Assembly (NCBI GenBank): GCA_947484535.1
Contig: CANKPO010000041.1
Span: 1-8,814, forward strand
Source: Caulobacteraceae bacterium
Lineage (GTDB): Bacteria; Pseudomonadota; Alphaproteobacteria; Caulobacterales; Caulobacteraceae
DNA length: 8,814 bases
Direction: 5' to 3'
Shown here: positions 1 to 5,679 of the stretch, in pieces
Position numbering within the stretch: position 1 is the stretch's first letter
Layout of the letters: each line of letters opens with the position of its first letter
Made by a program: the position numbers and the translations under genes
Notes under the pieces: model-generated
Told to the model about the DNA's origin: nothing
Seen by the model: only the letters and a program-made list of their open reading frames with translations
Databases searched by the model: none

Positions 1-104
1 CCCTTGATCAGCAGCGGACGCTCCAAGGCGATCGCGGCATTAACGGCGACTTTTAGGTCTTCGGTGGCGACATAGTCGCTGGTGCCCTGAAAACGCTGGC
101 TCAT
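1..104 (-). CDS. MoxR-family AAA+ ATPase, N-terminal fragment
   Basis: Only the first 34 codons are inside the window; the gene continues past the left edge. The start reads MSQRFQGTSDYVATEDLKVA and runs on to an ERPLLIK stretch. That is the usual opening of MoxR-type AAA+ ATPases, just before the Walker A loop, which would lie outside the window. Such proteins are chaperone-like ATPases, often encoded next to VWA-domain partner genes, and they act in the cytoplasm on metalloenzyme or complex assembly. The start is supported by a GGAGA ribosome-binding site (114-118 on the plus numbering) nine bases upstream of the ATG at 104-102. It is on the same strand as the glycosyltransferase gene but 174 bases away, so a shared transcript is possible but not shown. 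No link to the flagellum is evident. The family call rests on a short fragment. Confidence 0.75.
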   Translation of the reverse strand, partial: MSQRFQGTSDYVATEDLKVAVNAAIALERPLLIK

Positions 105-188
105 CTGTGGTCGTCTCCTAAGGGGTCGCTTCCCAACGGTGGGGCGATCCTCAAACCCGTTTTTAAACTCCCCCCAACCTAAAGGCCG

Positions 189-227
189 TTTGAAGGGTTT
201 CAAGCACGATTACGGCTTTGAGGCCGT
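189..227. repeat. two small inverted repeats between flmG-like and moxR-like genes
   Basis: The 174-base gap between the two minus-strand genes (105-278) holds two short dyads. One is TTGAA-4-TTCAA (190-203) and the other is ACGGC-6-GCCGT (212-227). Either could fold in the mRNA after the glycosyltransferase stop. Neither is followed by a T-run on the minus strand, so a classical intrinsic terminator is not supported. I see no gene and no convincing promoter in the rest of the gap. Confidence 0.25.
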
Positions 228-278
228 GCGAGCCACTTAAAACGTTCGTTTGAACCGAGGTGACCTAAGGGCAGGGGG

Positions 279-2105
279 CTAGGCGGGCGAAATGAAGGTC
301 TCGGTTAGGGCGTCAGAGATCTGTTCCATCACCGGTTGCCAGTCTCGGAAGGCATCGGGTGTAAAGACGCGGACCTGAGGATACCAGGGCAGAGAATCGG
401 TGCCGAGCCGCGTCCATGCCCCCGGAATGGAAATGATCCAGACCGGCGCACCGCAGGCGGCAGCGATGTTGGTGGTGGCGTTAGAAAAGCCCAGCGTCAG
501 GTCGAGAGCGCAGGCGAGGGCGCCCACATCGGCAAGATCGTCTTTCAGATTGATCCCTGGCGGCTGCCAGATATCGATGCCATATTCGGCCTTGGCTTGC
601 GCAATCTCAGCCTCGGTTTCACCATACTGCATATTGACGAAGGTGATGCCAGGCGTCTCCAAGACCGAGCGCCATTGCTCAAACGGCGAGAAGGAGCGCA
701 GGCGTGATCCATCCATGCGCAGGCTCTTCCAAAGGATGCCAACCTTGGGGCCGGGAGGCGCTGATTTCAATTGCTCCGTCCAGTAGGCGACCCGGCCTGG
801 ATCCGCGGTCAGGAAGTTCTTTTTCTTCGGAAAGGCGTCAATCGACCGGCGATATTTACGCAAAAGCGAGGCCAAGGGCGCCCATGCGTCAATGACCGAC
901 GGGTCCTCGACAAATCTTGCCGCCCGCACAATGCGGTGCTCGTAGCGGAAGGTGACGTGGGCACCAACCTCGATGGTGGGGAAGGACTGTTGGAACAGGT
1001 CTACCAACCGCTCTTCAACCGCCAGGGTCAATTTGCCGGTTGGGCCAATCTCTTCGATCAGGTCTGGCAGCAGATTACCGAATAGGACCTCGTCTCCCAG
1101 CCCCTGTTCACCAATCACTAAGATGGATTTGCCCCGAACATCCATTTCGGGGGTCCATTTGGGGCGGTCTATATGAAAGTAAAGGACGTCGGAGAAGTTG
1201 GGGTCAAGGCGAACCTCATACTCATCCCAACCCTCACCAACCTTGCCGAGGCACATCAGCATGGTCGAGCGTGACATACGCATCATGGCGATCTCATCAA
1301 GGCTGATCCTGCCAGTCATGGCCTCGTCGCAAGCCTCTAGAGCCGCGTCCAAGTCTCCGAGGATGTGGTGCGCATTACCCAGATTGTACCTCGCCTTAGC
1401 GAAGGTCGGATCGTTCCTAAGCGCTTCTTCGTAGAACAGCTTTGACGAAGCCACCTCACCCTGTTCGCTGAGCACTGTGCCAAGTGTGTTCCACAGCAAG
1501 GGGTCCTGGCGATGCACGTTCAGCGCGGACTTCAAGACATCGACCGCCTCATCATAGCGCTGCCCGTCGCGTAGGATGCAGGCCAGATTATTAGCGATCT
1601 CGTTGGAGGTTGGGTCTTTGACCAGACACAGGCGAAAGAGTTGCTCGGCAATCTCTTTCATATTCATGCGATAGGCCAAGCGCCCAAGGTCAGAGGCCAC
1701 CATTTCAGGGTCATCAAGCAGTTGGAAGGCAGACTCATAGCATTTGAGGGCGTTCATCAGATCGCCCGTCTTCTCTTTAGAAATGGCCAGCAGGTACCAG
1801 CCCAGCCCGTTACGTTCATCTATGTCGAGGACGGCGAGCGCTAACTCGGTCGATTTGGCGAAATTGTCCTTTTTGAGGAAATCCAAACTCCGGTTGATCA
1901 AAGGGATCAGCGATTGGTGGCGCAGCGCGTCGGCGTGGGACTTGATTCGGTTTAGGGATCGCTTGGAGGCCGAATCGCCAGCCGTTTGTGACGCTGCGAC
2001 TCGAGGAGCCGCCTGCGCGCCGGTGGCGATCTGTTCGCCGAGTTTTGTGGGGTCAAGTTGGAGTCCAAAGGCGGTGGAGGACTGTAATTGGTTTCGCTTT
2101 GCCAT
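279..2105 (-). CDS. flmG: FlmG-like flagellin glycosyltransferase (TPR domain + GT-B domain)
   Basis: Two-part protein. Residue numbers are for the 635-residue long form starting at 2186; subtract 27 for the form given here. About residues 92-291 form a TPR superhelix, with clear repeats such as LWNTLGTVLSEQGEVASSKL (231-250) and AKARYNLGNAHHILGDLDAA (263-282). Residues about 350-635 are a GT-B sugar transferase of the O-GlcNAc-transferase/GT9 type, with GEQGLGDEVLFG (359-370), KVGILWKS (481-488) and LGFSNATTNIAAACGAPVW (565-583) where the nucleotide-sugar pocket sits. In Caulobacter crescentus FlmG has this layout: the TPR part binds flagellin and the GT part adds pseudaminic acid. Flagellins and a PseH-like enzyme in the same window support that role, which is inferred. 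Start choice: ATG at 2105 is preferred because the longer form from 2186 would place a CtrA-like promoter box (2168-2186) inside the coding region. Neither start has a good ribosome-binding site. Other Caulobacter TPR flagellar proteins (FlbA) are the main alternative name. Confidence 0.75.
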   Translation of the reverse strand: MAKRNQLQSSTAFGLQLDPTKLGEQIATGAQAAPRVAASQTAGDSASKRSLNRIKSHADALRHQSLIPLINRSLDFLKKDNFAKSTELALAVLDIDERNGLGWYLLAISKEKTGDLMNALKCYESAFQLLDDPEMVASDLGRLAYRMNMKEIAEQLFRLCLVKDPTSNEIANNLACILRDGQRYDEAVDVLKSALNVHRQDPLLWNTLGTVLSEQGEVASSKLFYEEALRNDPTFAKARYNLGNAHHILGDLDAALEACDEAMTGRISLDEIAMMRMSRSTMLMCLGKVGEGWDEYEVRLDPNFSDVLYFHIDRPKWTPEMDVRGKSILVIGEQGLGDEVLFGNLLPDLIEEIGPTGKLTLAVEERLVDLFQQSFPTIEVGAHVTFRYEHRIVRAARFVEDPSVIDAWAPLASLLRKYRRSIDAFPKKKNFLTADPGRVAYWTEQLKSAPPGPKVGILWKSLRMDGSRLRSFSPFEQWRSVLETPGITFVNMQYGETEAEIAQAKAEYGIDIWQPPGINLKDDLADVGALACALDLTLGFSNATTNIAAACGAPVWIISIPGAWTRLGTDSLPWYPQVRVFTPDAFRDWQPVMEQISDALTETFISPA

Positions 2106-2167
2106 AGATGGCCCATCGGTTCGTGAAGCCAATCTTGGCCGGACCAACTTAAGATGACGCTGAAACA

Positions 2168-2186
2168 TTAACGCCGCGCTAACCAT
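2168..2186. promoter_or_regulatory. CtrA-like binding box (TTAA-N7-CTAACCAT)
   Basis: The plus strand reads TTAA, seven bases, then CTAACCAT. The known CtrA consensus is TTAA-N7-TTAA, often extended to TTAACCAT, so only one base differs. CtrA is the cell-cycle response regulator that controls flagellar genes in Caulobacteraceae. The box lies 63 bases upstream of the preferred flmG-like start at 2105 and 157 bases upstream of flbT, so it could serve either divergent gene. Reported cell-cycle control of flmG in Caulobacter fits the former. Binding is inferred from the motif only. Confidence 0.45.
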
Positions 2187-2343
2187 GTTGGACTATCAAC
2201 GCAGGGTCAGCCAACCTTACTGCCTTACAACATTAAATTCGCAATCAACGGTTTACGGTATAGGCTTGACGAGTGTGGGGGGCTTTTGGTCTCCTAGGCA
2301 GACGGCTGTCTAACCCACGGTCTGAATATCGGAGCCTGCCCCT

Positions 2344-2769
2344 ATGCCCCTAAAGTTGTCACTCAAACCCGGCGAGAAATTCGTGCTGAATGGGGCTGTC
2401 GTGCAGAACGGAGATCGGCGGGGAACGCTGATTTTGCAGAACAAGGCCTCGGTCCTGCGCGAAAAGGACATCATGCAGGAGGCGGAGGTCACAACACCGT
2501 CGCGGCGTATATATTTCCCCGTGATGATGATGTACCTAGATGAATCGTCGGCCAACCAATATTATGACGAGTTCGTTCTACGACTGAGTGAGTTTATGGC
2601 CGTGATCGAGAACCCGAGTGTGTTGACGGACTGCGTTGGCATCTCGAAACATGTTCTGGCGCGGGAGTTCTACAAGGGTCTTATGCTGGCCCGGAAGTTG
2701 ATGGAATACGAAGACGAGAGGTTGGCGAATGTCGCTGCAGGCCTACCAAAAAGCATCAGCGCGGGCTGA
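2344..2769 (+). CDS. flbT: FlbT, post-transcriptional regulator of flagellin
   Basis: The 141-residue protein matches the FlbT family in length and in its marks: [21 protein letters not shown] (22-42), [18 protein letters not shown] (51-68), and a helical C-terminal half with [19 protein letters not shown] (109-127). In Caulobacter FlbT binds the 5' leader of flagellin (fljK) mRNA and promotes its decay, which couples flagellin synthesis to hook completion. It acts in the cytoplasm. The ATG is preceded by GGAG at 2331-2334, nine bases away. The end overlaps the start of flaF by 41 bases, so the two are one operon and probably translationally coupled. The two flagellin leaders downstream, each with a hairpin, are its likely RNA targets; that part is inference. 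Confidence 0.95.
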   Translation: MPLKLSLKPGEKFVLNGAVVQNGDRRGTLILQNKASVLREKDIMQEAEVTTPSRRIYFPVMMMYLDESSANQYYDEFVLRLSEFMAVIENPSVLTDCVGISKHVLAREFYKGLMLARKLMEYEDERLANVAAGLPKSISAG

Positions 2770-3094
2770 AAACCCCCGTGAGATGGAGTACCGCCTGTTC
2801 GGACAGGTGACCCGTGCCCTGATGGCCGCGGCGGAATCTGACGTGTCGGATACCGCGACTCGCATTGATGCCTTGGACTGGAACCGTCGGCTATGGTCGG
2901 TGTTGGCGACGGACTGCGCCGACTCGGCCAATAGTCTGCCGGTCGAACTGCGCGCCCAGATCATTTCCCTGAGCATCTGGGTAAATAAGCACAGCAGTGC
3001 TGTGATGCGCCGTGAGGAAGATTTTGCCCCCCTGATCGATGTCAATCGGATCATGATGCAGGGCTTGGCTGGACAGGTCGAAAGACCGGCATAA
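2729..3094 (+). CDS. flaF: FlaF, flagellin synthesis/secretion facilitator
   Basis: A 121-residue, mostly helical protein with the FlaF family signature at its start: [20 protein letters not shown] followed by [14 protein letters not shown] (21-34). Further in are [17 protein letters not shown] (47-63) and [16 protein letters not shown] (74-89). In Caulobacter FlaF is needed for flagellin to be made and secreted and acts with, and partly against, FlbT. The start lies 41 bases inside flbT. It is supported by GAGAGG at 2716-2721, seven bases upstream, and by the conserved N-terminus, so the overlap is real and not a mis-called start. The gene ends at TAA 3092-3094, followed by a 9-bp inverted repeat that may mark the end of the operon. 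Confidence 0.92.
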   Translation: MSLQAYQKASARAENPREMEYRLFGQVTRALMAAAESDVSDTATRIDALDWNRRLWSVLATDCADSANSLPVELRAQIISLSIWVNKHSSAVMRREEDFAPLIDVNRIMMQGLAGQVERPA

Positions 3095-3104
3095 TCTGCC
3101 TCCC

Positions 3105-3147
3105 CCACACCCTTGTGCTTCACCAACGCGACTATGTTAGGGTGTGG
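3105..3147 (+). terminator. possible flaF terminator or leader structure (9-bp inverted repeat)
   Basis: CCACACCCT (3105-3113) is the exact reverse complement of AGGGTGTGG (3139-3147), with 25 bases between. It starts ten bases after the flaF stop. A second GTGTGG at 3158-3163 could compete for the same left arm, and a run of six T lies at 3177-3182. The long loop and the distance to the T-run make a standard intrinsic terminator uncertain. An alternative-pairing RNA switch is possible but speculative. Confidence 0.35.
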
Positions 3148-3162
3148 CCTGTGCCGCGTGTG

Positions 3163-3263
3163 GGTATATCATATTGTTTTTTATCAGATTTACCACTTCA
3201 TATCGGTTTTCTAATTTAGTAATTCTTATTATTGATTTCTTAGATAGTTCTAGGTACGGATAG
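3163..3263 (+). promoter_or_regulatory. AT-rich upstream region of flagellin 1
   Basis: By hand count only about a quarter of these roughly 100 bases are G or C, against clearly GC-rich coding DNA on both sides. It lies 60-160 bases ahead of the flagellin 1 start, where a promoter and binding sites for an AT-preferring DNA-bending protein such as IHF would be expected. I could not identify a convincing sigma-54 -24/-12 pair in it or next to it, so the promoter type is left open. Confidence 0.35.
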
Positions 3264-3283
3264 AGGCGGCATAAATTGCCGGG

Positions 3284-3298
3284 GGGTAAAAATTACCC
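3284..3298 (+). promoter_or_regulatory. leader hairpin before flagellin 1 ribosome-binding site
   Basis: GGGTAA (3284-3289), loop AAA, TTACCC (3293-3298) is a perfect 6-bp stem. It ends nine bases ahead of the AGAAGGA ribosome-binding site (3308-3314) of flagellin 1. FlbT of Caulobacter is known to act on the 5' leader of a flagellin mRNA, so this hairpin is a natural candidate target or ribosome-access control. The link is inferred. Confidence 0.4.
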
Positions 3299-3322
3299 TG
3301 GTCATACAGAAGGATTGTCGAT

Positions 3323-4162
3323 ATGGCGCTCTATAGCGTTAATACAAACCGTGATGCCATGATTGCGCTTCAGAATTTGAACGTAACGGGCGCTGAACTC
3401 GGTGTAACACAGCAACGGATTGCGACCGGTCGAAAGGTCGATAGCGCCAAGGATAACGGCTCCACTTGGGCGATTGCGCAATCGCAGCGGGCCACATCGA
3501 CCTCCCTGAACGCTGTGAGGGACTCCTTACAGCGCGGCCAATCCACACTGGATGTGGCGCTCTCTGCAGGGACCTCGGTCTCGGATCTGCTCGTGCAGAT
3601 GAAAGAAAAGGCGCTTGCAGCCTCTGATACCACCCTTGATACATCAGGCCGTTCGGCCCTGAATGAAGACTTCAAGGCTCTACGTGATCAGTTGGCCAAG
3701 ACCGTTGCCACTGCCGACTTCAACGGCTCCAACATGATCAAGACGGGCGGCGCCACCATAGCGGCCCTCGCCAACGCAGCGGGCACCAGCAAGATTACGA
3801 TTGCGGCCCAATCTCTCGCTTTGGGCGGTGCCAATCTAACCGGTATCAGCAGCACGGCCAGCCTGGCGTCCAACACGGCTTCAACCGCTCAGGCCATGAT
3901 TGCAACGGTCAATACAGCAATCGGTAAGGTCAGTACCGCGCTCGCAAAGCTGGGTACAGGTTCAAAGGCGCTAGATCTGCACCTATCCTTCATTATGAAA
4001 CTTCAAGACACTTTGGATAATGGCGTGGGCAACCTCGTCGATGCCGACCTGGCCAAGGAAAGTGCTAAGCTTCAGTCGCTGCAAACGCGACAGCAGCTGG
4101 GTGTCCAGGCACTGTCTATCGCGAACCAATCGACCTCCGCTCTGCTGGGGCTGTTTCGATAG
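3323..4162 (+). CDS. flagellin 1 (short Caulobacter-type filament protein)
   Basis: A 279-residue flagellin. The N-terminal D0/D1 helices show DAMIALQNLNVTGAELGVTQ (11-30), QRIATGRKVDSAKDN (31-45) and SDLLVQMKEKALAASD (87-102). The C-terminal helices show LVDADLAKESAKLQSLQTRQ (238-257) and LSIANQSTSALLGLFR (264-279). Only a small middle remains (about 130-200), rich in Ser, Thr and Ala, with no large D2/D3 domain. Such Ser/Thr-rich surfaces are where FlmG-type enzymes attach sugar. There is no cysteine and no signal peptide, as expected for export through the flagellar type III apparatus. The start is supported by AGAAGGA eight bases upstream. Which Caulobacter paralogue (FljJ, FljK, FljL and so on) it matches cannot be decided from sequence alone, so no symbol is given. 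It differs clearly from flagellin 2, for example in having no QAPQ near its end. Confidence 0.95.
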   Translation: MALYSVNTNRDAMIALQNLNVTGAELGVTQQRIATGRKVDSAKDNGSTWAIAQSQRATSTSLNAVRDSLQRGQSTLDVALSAGTSVSDLLVQMKEKALAASDTTLDTSGRSALNEDFKALRDQLAKTVATADFNGSNMIKTGGATIAALANAAGTSKITIAAQSLALGGANLTGISSTASLASNTASTAQAMIATVNTAIGKVSTALAKLGTGSKALDLHLSFIMKLQDTLDNGVGNLVDADLAKESAKLQSLQTRQQLGVQALSIANQSTSALLGLFR

Positions 4163-4163
4163 G

Positions 4164-4178
4164 TTAAAATACCCTTGA
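4164..4178. promoter_or_regulatory. weak CtrA-like box between flagellin 1 and flaG
   Basis: TTAA, seven bases, TTGA: seven of eight consensus bases of the CtrA site TTAA-N7-TTAA. It lies one base after the flagellin 1 stop and 56 bases before the flaG start. A single near-match of this kind can occur by chance. Confidence 0.2.
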
Positions 4179-4186
4179 TATTTTGA

Positions 4187-4220
4187 GGGGCGAGCGTTTA
4201 TACTTTTATTCGTTCGCCCC
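4187..4220 (+). terminator. hairpin after flagellin 1, before flaG
   Basis: GGGGCGAGCG (4187-4196) pairs with CGTTCGCCCC (4211-4220) over ten positions with one G-U pair, around a 14-base AT-rich loop. It begins 24 bases after the flagellin 1 stop and ends 14 bases before the flaG ATG. There is no T-run after it, so it may be an mRNA-stabilising 3' end or a partial terminator rather than a strong intrinsic one. It could also limit read-through from the strongly expressed flagellin into flaG. Confidence 0.45.
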
Positions 4221-4234
4221 CATTATTAGAGAGG

Positions 4235-4570
4235 ATGCAGCAAAAAACGCTGTTACGCTTCGAAATGACAGGAAAGATTGTTTCAAATCTGGGTTTAAGC
4301 GGTTTCGCTCAGGATATGGCTGGGCCAAATGCTGCGGTTCTGAAGCCGAATCTGGCGGAGGCGCCGAATCAGGACTCTGGTTCTCGAGCCTTGTTTCCGG
4401 TTGATTATCGTTTGGTGATCGAGAAGAGCGCCAAGACCGGTAGTTATATCTACAAGACCTTGAATTCATATACGGGAGAAGTGGTCGGTCAGAGGCCGGC
4501 AGAGGATGTGTTCAAAATGGCCACCTCTAGTCAATATTCTCCTGGGCTAATAGTGAATGCCAAGGCTTAG
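4235..4570 (+). CDS. flaG: FlaG family flagellar protein
   Basis: A 111-residue protein whose C-terminal half (about 55-100) carries the FlaG family pattern FPVDYRLVIEKSAKTGSYIY (54-73) followed by TGEVVGQRPAEDVFKMA (80-96); the usual family form is DxxTGEVIRQIPPEE. The N-terminal 50 residues are variable and probably disordered, also typical. FlaG affects filament length or flagellin handling in several bacteria and belongs to the Caulobacter flagellin cluster; its exact mechanism is not settled. The gene sits between the two flagellin genes. The ATG at 4235 abuts GAGAGG with no spacer, too close for a normal ribosome-binding site. The next in-frame ATG (4264) has none either, so the start is uncertain. 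Confidence 0.8.
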   Translation: MQQKTLLRFEMTGKIVSNLGLSGFAQDMAGPNAAVLKPNLAEAPNQDSGSRALFPVDYRLVIEKSAKTGSYIYKTLNSYTGEVVGQRPAEDVFKMATSSQYSPGLIVNAKA

Positions 4571-4630
4571 GGTTGTTGTTTCGGCGGTGTTTATAGGGCG
4601 GTTTTGACGGCATTTGGGGGCCGCGCGGTG

Positions 4631-4648
4631 CTCTAGCGTCGCTTAGAG
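4631..4648 (+). repeat. small inverted repeat in the flaG-flagellin 2 gap
   Basis: CTCTAG (4631-4636) pairs with TTAGAG (4643-4648) with one G-U pair and a six-base loop. It is 60 bases after the flaG stop. A weak structure on its own, it may mark the 3' end of the flaG transcript. Confidence 0.25.
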
Positions 4649-4725
4649 TCGGGTTAGATTGAAATATGGACGTTATGTGGTAGTTCTAACTATACTAAAT
4701 GGGTACTGAGTCGGTTTTCGGTCCT

Positions 4726-4746
4726 TGTTCGTCAAAAAGTCGAACA
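4726..4746 (+). promoter_or_regulatory. leader hairpin before flagellin 2
   Basis: TGTTCG (4726-4731) and CGAACA (4741-4746) form a perfect 6-bp stem with a nine-base A-rich loop. It lies 20 bases ahead of the AAGGGG ribosome-binding site (4767-4772) of flagellin 2. Flagellin 1 has a hairpin in a similar place with a different sequence. Both are candidate sites of FlbT-dependent control, an inference from Caulobacter. Confidence 0.35.
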
Positions 4747-4781
4747 GTTTAGGATCACTAGGCTTCAAGGGGTAAGATTTC

Positions 4782-5615
4782 GTGTCGATTGGCGTTAACA
4801 ACAATCAAGCCGCCTTGATCGCGCTCCAGAACCTTAATCGGACTCAGGACGAGCTGTTGGGTGCCCAAAAGCGTATCAGTACAGGTCGGGCCGTTAACGA
4901 CGCTAAGGACAATGCCTCGGTTTGGTCGATCGCTCAAAAGCAGCGTGGCGATATCGGTTCGCTAAGCGCGGTGAAGATGAGTCTGGACCGTGCCAGTTCG
5001 ATTGGCAATGTGTCTATGATTGCAGGTACGTCCATCTCTGATCTGTTGGTGCAGATGAAGGAGAAGGTCACGGCGGCGATGGATACTTCCATCGACACGG
5101 TGTCACGTACCGCATTAAACAATGATTTCAGGGCCTTGCTGAGGCAGATTAAATCAACTGCTGATAATGCCACCTTTGATGGCGCAAACATCCTCGATGG
5201 CTCGGTGACCATCGGTATTAAGTTTTTGTCTAATGCCGACGCGACCTCGACCATAACGCTCGCCGTTCAGAATATGTCGATTGGCGGGACCAATATCACC
5301 TTTAGTGCAGGGTCGACGATCCTGTCCGCAACGCTTGCGAGCGCTGTGATGACCAAGCTCGCGGCCTCTCTAACCAATGTGAACACCTCCATGGGCAGCA
5401 TGGGCGCTCAGGTTCGTCAGATCGAGGCCCACAATGTTTTCGTTTCAAAACTCTCTGACGCCTTGGAGACTGGGATAAGTCGGTTGGTGGATGCGGACAT
5501 GGCGAAGGAAAGCGCACGTCTGCAGGCCCTGAACGTCAAGCAGCAGCTTGGGGCCCAGTCCTTGTCGATCGCCAATCAGGCGCCGCAGATCGTCCTGAGG
5601 CTCTTCCAAAACTAA
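4782..5615 (+). CDS. flagellin 2 (short Caulobacter-type filament protein, GTG start)
   Basis: A 277-residue flagellin made almost only of the conserved ends. The N-terminal part shows NNNQAALIALQNLNRTQDEL (6-25), QKRISTGRAVNDAKDNASVW (29-48) and SDLLVQMKEKVTAAMDTS (86-103). The middle includes TFDGANILDGS (131-141). The C-terminal part shows RLVDADMAKESARLQALNVK (234-253) and LSIANQAPQIVLRLFQN (261-277). Like flagellin 1 it has no cysteine, no signal peptide and no outer D2/D3 domain. The GTG start is supported by AAGGGG nine bases upstream and by alignment of the N-terminus with flagellin 1. The last residues, VLRLFQN, differ from the commoner LLSLFR ending. The gene has its own leader with a hairpin and is followed closely by another hairpin, so it is probably transcribed separately. 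Confidence 0.95.
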   Translation: MSIGVNNNQAALIALQNLNRTQDELLGAQKRISTGRAVNDAKDNASVWSIAQKQRGDIGSLSAVKMSLDRASSIGNVSMIAGTSISDLLVQMKEKVTAAMDTSIDTVSRTALNNDFRALLRQIKSTADNATFDGANILDGSVTIGIKFLSNADATSTITLAVQNMSIGGTNITFSAGSTILSATLASAVMTKLAASLTNVNTSMGSMGAQVRQIEAHNVFVSKLSDALETGISRLVDADMAKESARLQALNVKQQLGAQSLSIANQAPQIVLRLFQN

Positions 5616-5618
5616 GCG

Positions 5619-5639
5619 CATAGGATCTATGATCTTATG
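5619..5639 (+). terminator. hairpin directly after flagellin 2
   Basis: CATAGGATC (5619-5627), loop TAT, GATCTTATG (5631-5639): nine paired positions including one G-U. It begins three bases after the flagellin 2 stop. No T-run follows, so full termination is doubtful; it may protect the flagellin mRNA 3' end or reduce read-through into the acetyltransferase gene. Confidence 0.4.
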
Positions 5640-5679
5640 GTGATTGCATCTCGGCTTTGAAGCCTTCAGAGTTTTCGCC

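Noticed and set aside
400..2157. Several plus-strand open frames of 60-140 codons opposite the glycosyltransferase gene
   Set aside because: They lie antisense to a long gene with clear TPR and GT-B motifs, resemble no family, and have atypical composition; they are shadows.
2743..3126. 127-codon minus-strand frame opposite flaF
   Set aside because: flaF on the plus strand has the conserved family signature; the antisense product is Arg/Ser-rich with no family resemblance.
3266..3280. Possible sigma-54 promoter GGCGGC-N5-TTGC
   Set aside because: The -24 box matches poorly and the GG-to-GC distance is 11 or 8 instead of 10; the implied start would fall inside the leader hairpin.
3245..4688. 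Shared 8-mer TAGTTCTA upstream of both flagellins (3245 and 4681)
   Set aside because: One shared 8-mer between two 200-base gaps is expected by chance fairly often, and the flanks do not match.
4691..4696. TATACT as a -10 element for flagellin 2
   Set aside because: No acceptable -35 at 16-18 bases upstream; the nearest TTGAAA is 26 bases away.
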